From: Lentimicrobiaceae bacterium
Lineage (GTDB): Bacteria; Bacteroidota; Bacteroidia; Bacteroidales; SKPS01
Length of the DNA stretch: 5,711 nucleotides
Assembly (NCBI GenBank): GCA_007119395.1
Contig: SKPS01000205.1
Coordinates: forward strand, 1 to 5,711
Direction of reading: 5' to 3'
How positions within the stretch are numbered: the stretch's first letter is position 1; the number at the start of each line of letters is the position of its first letter. The position numbers and the translations under genes were made by a program. Of the stretch, positions 1-4,332 are shown one piece after another. The notes below the pieces were generated by a model. It ran no database searches and had not been told where the DNA came from. It worked only from the letters and a program-made list of their open reading frames with translations.

Positions 1-32
1 AGCGTCTTGCCCTTAAATAATTTGTTGCCCAT
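1..32 (-). CDS. Possible start of a further gene, cut by the window edge
   Basis: An ATG at 32-30 on the minus strand opens a frame that stays open to the window edge and reads MGNKLFKGKT. The start sits about 40 nt after a perfect Bacteroidota -7 element at 72-79, in the same direction as all other genes here, so a real gene start is plausible. There is no Shine-Dalgarno sequence, as at the other starts in the window. The KLFKGKT opening resembles the residues just before the first beta strand of short-chain dehydrogenases (often KGKxALVTG), but the diagnostic glycine motif would lie outside the window. With only ten codons visible, no function is assigned. Confidence 0.4.
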   Translation of the reverse strand, partial: MGNKLFKGKT

Positions 33-71
33 AGTACTATGTTTTTATTGATGTATCCGGTTTAAAGACAA

Positions 72-79
72 CAAAAATA
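72..79 (-). promoter_or_regulatory. Bacteroidota-type -7 promoter element (TATTTTTG)
   Basis: The minus strand reads TATTTTTG, an exact match to the Bacteroidota primary sigma factor -7 consensus TAnnTTTG. It lies in the 142-bp gap between the dehydrogenase stop and the ATG at 32, giving an expected leader of about 30 nt. The -33 side has only a T-run (minus strand, 109-103) about 23-24 nt upstream and no exact TTTG at the usual spacing. The element fits a separate promoter for the gene leaving the window at position 1. Confidence 0.5.
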
Positions 80-174
80 CAAGAATATCAGCAGTTACAC
101 GGAAAAAAATCAAATCGATTTTCAGCAACCGTCAACATCCTGGGGAAAAAGGTTTTGATCAGGAAGAGGGTCTT

Positions 175-1122
175 TCAGTCGAGTGAGAGATCCAGCACTT
201 TCTGCACCAGCACTTCTGCCAGTCTGATCTTCGACTCGTGAGTCCAGCCGGCGATATGGGGTGACAGCACCACCTGATCAGACTGTGTGAGGTACCGGAA
301 GGGCTCTGGCAGTTTATCAGCCTTTAACATTTCAAAGGAGCTCTCTTCGTATTCGATCACATCGAGGGTGGCACCGGTCACGATTCCCCCTTCCATGGCT
401 ACGGTCAGATCGTGGGTATTCACCACCTGCCCTCTGGCGGTGTTGATCAGGACAATGGGTTTACGGAATTTCTTGAAGTAATCCAGATTCACCAGGTATC
501 GGGTCTCTGGTGTGAGCGGAACATGCAGGCTGAGGATATCAGTGCAAGAGAACACCTCCTCCATGGTTACCTCTTCTACCCCATCGTTCCCGAACCCTGA
601 TTTATATTTGTCGTAGGCAATCGCCCGGCATTCAAACCCGCGTAGCCGCTGTGCAAAAGCACTGCCTGTATTTCCATAACCAATGATGGCTACGGTTTTC
701 CCTTTGATTTCAAGTCCACGGTTCTCTTCCCGGAGCCAGGTTCCCTGGCGCACCTGCCGGTCAGTGGTTAGCAATCGTCTATTCAGGGCCAGTAACATCC
801 CCACTGCGTGCTCAGCAACTGCATCACGGTTCCCTTCAGGAGAGTTGATGCAGGTGATGCCTTTGGAGACGGCATACTCCACATCAATGTTCTCTAACCC
901 CGACCCCAGCCGGGCAATGAACTTCAACTGCCTTGCACGCTCCAATATGTGGCGATCGAGTGTGATGCCGCTTCTGATGATGATGCCGGTGTAATCGCCG
1001 ATGATACCGAGATAGTGGTGATAATCATTCCCCGGTAACCAGTCGCAATGATAACCGTGCCCCTCCAAACGTTCACGAATCAGAGGATGTACTGTATCGA
1101 TAAAGAGAACTTTCTGTTTCAT
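175..1122 (-). CDS. D-isomer-specific 2-hydroxyacid dehydrogenase, SerA-like (phosphoglycerate dehydrogenase family), NAD-dependent
   Basis: This is a complete 315-residue cytosolic dehydrogenase that should interconvert a 2-hydroxyacid and a 2-ketoacid with NAD(H). The split substrate-binding domain carries RSGITLD (50-56) and GSGLENID (73-80). The Rossmann domain starts with GYGNTG (148-153). Asp171, at the end of the next strand (AIAYDKY), favours NAD over NADP. The family's catalytic residues are visible: Arg230 in NTARG, Glu259 five residues after Asp254 of LDV, and His289 in SPHIAGWTHES. There is no C-terminal ACT domain, so it is shorter than E. coli SerA (about 410 residues) and would lack ACT-mediated serine feedback. 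From memory, the LDVIEYE and SPHIAGWTHES motifs occur in a Bacteroidota subgroup usually annotated as phosphoglycerate dehydrogenase; the real substrate could instead be hydroxypyruvate, glyoxylate or another 2-ketoacid, so no symbol is given. The start is the only ATG close to the thiL stop. The 7-bp gap to thiL indicates co-transcription. Confidence 0.9.
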   Translation of the reverse strand: MKQKVLFIDTVHPLIRERLEGHGYHCDWLPGNDYHHYLGIIGDYTGIIIRSGITLDRHILERARQLKFIARLGSGLENIDVEYAVSKGITCINSPEGNRDAVAEHAVGMLLALNRRLLTTDRQVRQGTWLREENRGLEIKGKTVAIIGYGNTGSAFAQRLRGFECRAIAYDKYKSGFGNDGVEEVTMEEVFSCTDILSLHVPLTPETRYLVNLDYFKKFRKPIVLINTARGQVVNTHDLTVAMEGGIVTGATLDVIEYEESSFEMLKADKLPEPFRYLTQSDQVVLSPHIAGWTHESKIRLAEVLVQKVLDLSLD

Positions 1123-1129
1123 TCAATGG

Positions 1130-2167
1130 TTATTTCTTCAGTGCATCCCATCCCTGGGCTTTCAGTTCGGCTTTGGTGCCTGATTTGCTGATAAGATGAT
1201 ACCCTTCTGACGGATCGGTCATGTATCCTATAACGTGGATGTCGTTGTGATCTTTGATTTTGTCGTAGTCGTTCTGGTTGATGGTAAACAACAGCTCATA
1301 GTCTTCTCCTCCATTAAGGGCGGCCGTTGTCGGGTCAATTTTAAGCAGTCCAAGCTGATCATAGGTGGTTTGAAAAATGGGCAGTTTGTCCTCATAAATC
1401 ACACATCCCAGATTTGATTGGTTTGCGATATGTCTGATATCTGAGGCCACTCCATCTGAGACATCAATCATGGCAGTTGGGAGGATCTCCTTTTCTTTCA
1501 GCAGCTTGACCATATCGTATCGGGGTTCGGGTTTGAGCTGACGTTGCAGCAGGTAGTCCATCCCTTCCAGTTCTGGTTGCATTTGGGGGTCAGCTTTGAA
1601 AACGGCTTTCTCTCTTTCGAGGATAAGCAAACCTGCATAGGCAGCACCGAGGTCACCGGTTACACAAATCAGGTCGTTCTCTTTGGCGCCGTTACGGTAC
1701 ACCACTTCATTTTTCTGTGCTGATCCGAGTACGGTAACAGAGATGATCAGTCCGATCTGGCTTGAGGTAGTATCACCTCCAACAAGGTCAACCTGATAGT
1801 TTTGACAGGCGTGGTAGATTCCTTTGTAGATCTCTTCAACTGCTTCGAGAGAGAACTTGCTTGACAGGGCGATGCTAACGGTGATTTGTTCGGGTGTTCC
1901 GTTCATGGCGCAGATATCAGACAGATTAACCGCCACGGCTTTGTATCCCAGGTGCTTGAGCGGGTAGTAGGTGAGGTCGAAATGGACTCCCTCTATCAGT
2001 AAATCGGTTGAAACAAGCACCATGTTGCTGCCATAATCGAGCATGGCGGCGTCGTCGCCAACACCTTTCAGGGTGGATGGCCTGACCGGCGTGTGGTTGC
2101 CTGTAAGTCTCTCTATCAATCCAAATTCTCCCAATGAAAAGAGTGGAGTAAGGTTTTGATTTGTCAT
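1130..2167 (-). CDS. thiL: Thiamine-monophosphate kinase ThiL
   Basis: ThiL phosphorylates thiamine monophosphate with ATP to give thiamine diphosphate, the active cofactor, in the last step of bacterial thiamine biosynthesis. The 345-residue protein is full length for the family and shows its motifs in order: GVGDDAA (35-41) and STDLLIEGVHFD (53-64) for metal and phosphate binding, KAVAVNLSDICAMNGTP (76-92), GGDTT (130-134), IDVSDG (234-239) and the C-terminal NGGEDYELLF (285-294). The layout is the AIR synthetase/PurM-like fold: an N-terminal ATP-binding half followed by a C-terminal half. The chosen ATG at 2167 gives MTNQNLTPLFSLGEFGLIERL, matching the usual ThiL N-terminus (GEFxLI). No Shine-Dalgarno sequence precedes it; a TACTTTTG element lies 26 nt upstream. 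It is the first gene of a likely two-gene unit with the dehydrogenase. No other thiamine gene and no TPP riboswitch is seen here. Confidence 0.96.
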   Translation of the reverse strand: MTNQNLTPLFSLGEFGLIERLTGNHTPVRPSTLKGVGDDAAMLDYGSNMVLVSTDLLIEGVHFDLTYYPLKHLGYKAVAVNLSDICAMNGTPEQITVSIALSSKFSLEAVEEIYKGIYHACQNYQVDLVGGDTTSSQIGLIISVTVLGSAQKNEVVYRNGAKENDLICVTGDLGAAYAGLLILEREKAVFKADPQMQPELEGMDYLLQRQLKPEPRYDMVKLLKEKEILPTAMIDVSDGVASDIRHIANQSNLGCVIYEDKLPIFQTTYDQLGLLKIDPTTAALNGGEDYELLFTINQNDYDKIKDHNDIHVIGYMTDPSEGYHLISKSGTKAELKAQGWDALKK

Positions 2168-2193
2168 GATTATTCATTTATCGGTTGGAACTG

Positions 2194-2201
2194 CAAAAGT
2201 A
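2194..2201 (-). promoter_or_regulatory. Bacteroidota-type -7 promoter element (TACTTTTG) for thiL
   Basis: The minus strand reads TACTTTTG, an exact match to TAnnTTTG. It lies 26 nt before the thiL ATG, predicting a leader of roughly 20 nt. It also lies just downstream of the GC-rich hairpin at 2215-2244, a reasonable arrangement for ending fhs transcription and starting thiL. No TTTG is found about 20 nt further upstream; that position falls inside the hairpin sequence, so the -33 side is unsupported. Confidence 0.5.
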
Positions 2202-2214
2202 GTGATAAAGGAAA

Positions 2215-2244
2215 CGCCCCGGCAGGGATGTCCTGGCCAGGGCG
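2215..2244 (-). terminator. GC-rich hairpin after fhs, probable terminator
   Basis: On the minus strand CGCCCTGGC pairs with GCCGGGGCG in a 9-bp stem containing one G-T wobble. Inside it AGG pairs with CCT across a 5-nt loop, after one bulged C. The hairpin begins 115 nt past the fhs stop. The bases after it read TTTCCTTTATC, which is T-rich but interrupted, so this is not a textbook intrinsic terminator. On the plus strand the hairpin is followed by ATAAAGG, which fits less well. Its position between fhs and the thiL promoter element supports a role in ending the fhs transcript. Alternatives are an mRNA 3'-end stabilising structure or a protein-binding inverted repeat. Confidence 0.55.
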
Positions 2245-2262
2245 ATAAAGGCATTCAACACG

Positions 2263-2334
2263 CTACGCTTTCACCAGATTTGAAGTGCTTGTGTGATCCC
2301 GTGGCGTGATGAACTTACGTGTGGTTTTCTTCAA
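2263..2334 (-). other. Short open frame after fhs, 23 codons, basic; status uncertain
   Basis: In the fhs-thiL gap a minus-strand frame reads LKKTTRKFITPRDHT and ends in LVKA before a TAG. It has no ATG; a TTG at 2334-2332 is the only candidate start, and the same frame continues upstream, unlike a gene, into the fhs coding region. The amino-acid composition (K, T, R, no low complexity) looks more like protein than most intergenic translations. I do not recognise it. It could be a tiny basic peptide, the tail of a decayed gene, or chance. Confidence 0.15.
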
Positions 2335-2359
2335 AAACTCACATGTCTGATGATTCCTG

Positions 2360-4033
2360 TTAGAACAGTCCGCTGATGTTCCCTTCGGCGTCGATGTCAA
2401 TTTTTTCGGCAGAGGGTTCTGTGGGGAGCCCGGGCATACGCATGATACTACCTGAGATAGGCACCACAAAGCCGGCACCTGAGCTGACCTCAATTTCACG
2501 TATCATCACCGTGAAATCTTTAGGCCGACCTTTTTTGTACTGGTCATCAGAGATTGACTTCTGCGTCTTGGCCATACAGATTCCCAGGTTTTCGAGCCCC
2601 AGCTTTTTAATCGTTTCCAGGTCTTTTTTTGCCTTCAGGGCATACTCTACTCCATTGGCACCATACATTTGGGTGGCAATTGTATGTATTTTCTTTTCGA
2701 TGCTCCACTCAAAGTCGTAGATCGGGCTGAAGCAGCTTGGACAGCTTTTGGTGGCTTCCACCACTTTTTCTGCCAGTTCGATGGCTCCTTCGCCTCCTCG
2801 CGCCCATCCGTCGCTCATGGCCACATCAACACCCATCTTTTCACAATGGGCACGCAGCAACTCCACCTCTTCCTGGGTGTCTGTCGGGAATTTATTGATA
2901 GCCACCACCGGCTTAAAGCCAAAGTGCTGCATGTTTTCGATGTGCTTGTTCAGGTTATCAAAACCTTTTTCGAGGGCCTCCAGGTTCTCCTGGTTAAGCT
3001 CTGCCAGTTTGGCTCCACCATGATATTTCAGTGCGCGAATGGTGGCTACCAGAACGGCTGCGCGTGGCATCACCCCCCCTATCTGACACTTCAGGTTGAA
3101 AAATTTCTCAGCACCCAGCTCTGACGCAAAACCGGCCTCAGTGACCACATAATCAGAATGGCTCATACCCATCTTTGTGGCGATGATGCTGTTGGTTCCC
3201 TGGGCAATGTTGGCGAAAGGACCCCCGTGGATGATGGCTGGGTTCCCTTCAAGGGTTTGTACCAGGTTGGGCTTGATGGCATCTTTCATTAAAGCTGCCA
3301 TTGCTCCGTTGGCTTTCAGGTCCTTTGCAAAGACAGGTTTTCCTTCATGGGTGAAGCCAATAAAGATATTTCCCAAACGCTCTTTTAAGTCAGCGAGGTC
3401 TTTCGACATACACAGGGTTGCCATCACCTCTGATGCAGCGGTAATGTCAAACCCCGATTCGCGGGGCACCCCCTCCTTTTCACCACCCAGGCCGATCACG
3501 ATACGACGCAAAGCCCGCTCGTTCATGTCCATCACCCTTTTCCACCTAACGGTTCGGGCATCAATGCCCAAAGAGTGCTTTTTGTTCTGCAGGTTGTTGT
3601 CAATCAACCCGGCCAGCAGGTTGTGAGCCTTCTCAACAGCAGCCAGGTCACCGGTAAAGTGAAGGTTGATATCCTCCATAGGAATCACCTGAGAGTGACC
3701 ACCACCGGCAGCTCCCCCCTTGATGCCGAAAACAGGCCCAAGCGAGGGTTCACGAAGTACCACAGTGGTCTGCTTACCAATGCGATTCATCGCCTGTGTT
3801 AATGCAATTGAAGTGGTCGTCTTCCCCTCCCCAGCCGGAGTAGGAGTGATCGCAGTAACCAAGATCAACTTGCTCCGTTTGATCTTCTTCTCATCAATCA
3901 GATGCAAAGGGAGCTTCGCCTTGTATTTACCATACAGTTCAAGGTGATCATGGTCAATTCCCAACTTGTCTGCAATCTCTGTCACAGGGCGGATGGCCGC
4001 TGCCCGTGCAATGTCGATGTCATTTCTCATCAT
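2360..4033 (-). CDS. fhs: Formate--tetrahydrofolate ligase (10-formyl-THF synthetase)
   Basis: Fhs catalyses formate + ATP + tetrahydrofolate to 10-formyl-THF + ADP + phosphate in the cytosol. It is the step that brings formate into folate C1 metabolism, and it is reversible, so it can also make ATP while releasing formate. The 557-residue length is typical. The ATP-binding loop is TPTPAGEGKT (63-72, Lys71), followed by the family signature GGAAGGGHSQVIPM (106-119) and DINLHFTGD (121-129). Further conserved blocks are RESGFDITAASEVMA (191-205), EGNPAIIHGGPFANIAQGT (262-280) and the C-terminal GAGFVVPISGSIMRMPGLP. Nothing is truncated or missing. The gene opens with two consecutive ATG codons (4033-4031 and 4030-4028); the first is used here, the second would also suit the usual MRNDIDIA start. 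No Shine-Dalgarno sequence is present. It lies 299 bp downstream of the formate dehydrogenase gene, so the product of one enzyme is the substrate of the other. That gap suggests separate transcription. Confidence 0.98.
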   Translation of the reverse strand: MMRNDIDIARAAAIRPVTEIADKLGIDHDHLELYGKYKAKLPLHLIDEKKIKRSKLILVTAITPTPAGEGKTTTSIALTQAMNRIGKQTTVVLREPSLGPVFGIKGGAAGGGHSQVIPMEDINLHFTGDLAAVEKAHNLLAGLIDNNLQNKKHSLGIDARTVRWKRVMDMNERALRRIVIGLGGEKEGVPRESGFDITAASEVMATLCMSKDLADLKERLGNIFIGFTHEGKPVFAKDLKANGAMAALMKDAIKPNLVQTLEGNPAIIHGGPFANIAQGTNSIIATKMGMSHSDYVVTEAGFASELGAEKFFNLKCQIGGVMPRAAVLVATIRALKYHGGAKLAELNQENLEALEKGFDNLNKHIENMQHFGFKPVVAINKFPTDTQEEVELLRAHCEKMGVDVAMSDGWARGGEGAIELAEKVVEATKSCPSCFSPIYDFEWSIEKKIHTIATQMYGANGVEYALKAKKDLETIKKLGLENLGICMAKTQKSISDDQYKKGRPKDFTVMIREIEVSSGAGFVVPISGSIMRMPGLPTEPSAEKIDIDAEGNISGLF

Positions 4034-4046
4034 GAAAGGATTTATT

Positions 4047-4086
4047 GTTAATGGTTGTTTAATTGTTTGTTATCAACAGAATTAAC
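4047..4086 (-). repeat. Interrupted inverted repeat in the fhs leader
   Basis: On the minus strand GTTAAT-tct-GTTG is followed 17 nt later by CAAC-c-ATTAAC. This makes two arms of 6 and 4 bp separated by a small internal loop. The 3' arm ends 13 nt before the first fhs ATG. If the leader is transcribed this far upstream it could fold into a weak AT-rich hairpin near the ribosome site. As DNA it could be an operator. The stem is weak, so chance is a real possibility. Confidence 0.3.
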
Positions 4087-4203
4087 AGTCAGAGGGGGTA
4101 AATGTTTGAAGACCAATGAATATTTTTTCCGATGTGTGATGTCGGATGGAAGGATGATAAAATCGTAAGAACACATGTCTCATATTGTATGCTTGCGATG
4201 TTC

Positions 4204-4296
4204 CTACAGCACATAATTTATGCGAGACTTGAACCCAATCAAGATCTTAGGGTGGTTTTCATCCAGGTCAAATGAGGGTTCTACCAAATAAGTCAT
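4204..4296 (-). other. 30-codon open frame downstream of the formate dehydrogenase gene; possible small protein or gene remnant
   Basis: An ATG frame on the minus strand reads MTYLVEPSFDLDENHPKI and ends in GFKSRINYVL before a TAG. It begins 36 nt after the formate dehydrogenase stop and is in the same frame as that gene, with twelve sense codons between the TAA and the ATG. Acidic, basic and hydrophobic residues alternate as in real protein, and the tail could pass for the last strand of a beta-barrel or beta-sheet protein. No Shine-Dalgarno sequence is present. I do not recognise the family. Options are a small protein, the remaining 3' end of a decayed gene, or chance. Confidence 0.2.
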
Positions 4297-4332
4297 GTAA
4301 TTTCTTATAAGGTTTATTGCAGGAGGCTGAGG

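Larger units (their letters stand above)
4034..4332. other. Intergenic region between formate dehydrogenase gene and fhs
   Basis: This AT-rich 299-bp gap contains no gene I can defend. On the minus strand it has a 30-codon ATG frame at 4204-4296, a 33-codon ATG frame at 4082-4183 and an inverted repeat at 4047-4086 close to the fhs start. A small inverted repeat TCCGA/TCGGA spans 4128-4146; on the minus strand it is followed by a run of A, so it is not a terminator. No perfect TAnnTTTG element and no convincing intrinsic terminator after the formate dehydrogenase stop was found. The fhs promoter is expected here, but I could not place it. Confidence 0.6.

Noticed and set aside
103..122. AAAATC-GATTT-GATTTT hairpin followed by T residues, after the dehydrogenase gene (minus strand)
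   Set aside because: The 6-bp stem has a single G-C pair, and its 3' arm is itself part of the T-run, so it would be very unstable. At most it is a weak terminator; the same T-run may instead be promoter upstream sequence.
2335..2499. Upstream part of a 78-codon minus-strand frame starting with an ATG inside fhs
   Set aside because: It overlaps the conserved fhs C-terminus in another frame and reads like a shadow, rich in Cys, Ser and Pro. Only its part beyond the fhs stop looked worth noting separately.
2669..3626. Plus-strand open frames of about 150 codons (2669-3124 and 3177-3626)
   Set aside because: They are antisense to fhs, which is conserved along its whole length, and their translations look like complement shadows with no recognisable motifs.
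4128..4146. TCCGA/TCGGA inverted repeat with a 9-nt loop
   Set aside because: The stem is only 5 bp and is followed on the coding strand by A rather than T, so it is not a terminator. Repeats this short are expected by chance in 299 bp.
4215..4300. tRNA-like pieces on the minus strand: TTTGGTAGAAC resembling a D-loop and GGGTTCAAGTCTCGC resembling a T-arm
   Set aside because: The D-stem partner (GTTC) is missing, no 5-bp anticodon stem forms around the middle, the T-stem has a mismatch and wobbles, and no acceptor stem pairs. It is not a functional tRNA and too weak to call a remnant or attachment site.
4034..4332. Riboswitch (THF, glycine) upstream of fhs
   Set aside because: No recognisable conserved core or multi-helix arrangement of either class was seen. 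An Infernal search against Rfam would be decisive, and a significant hit would overturn this.
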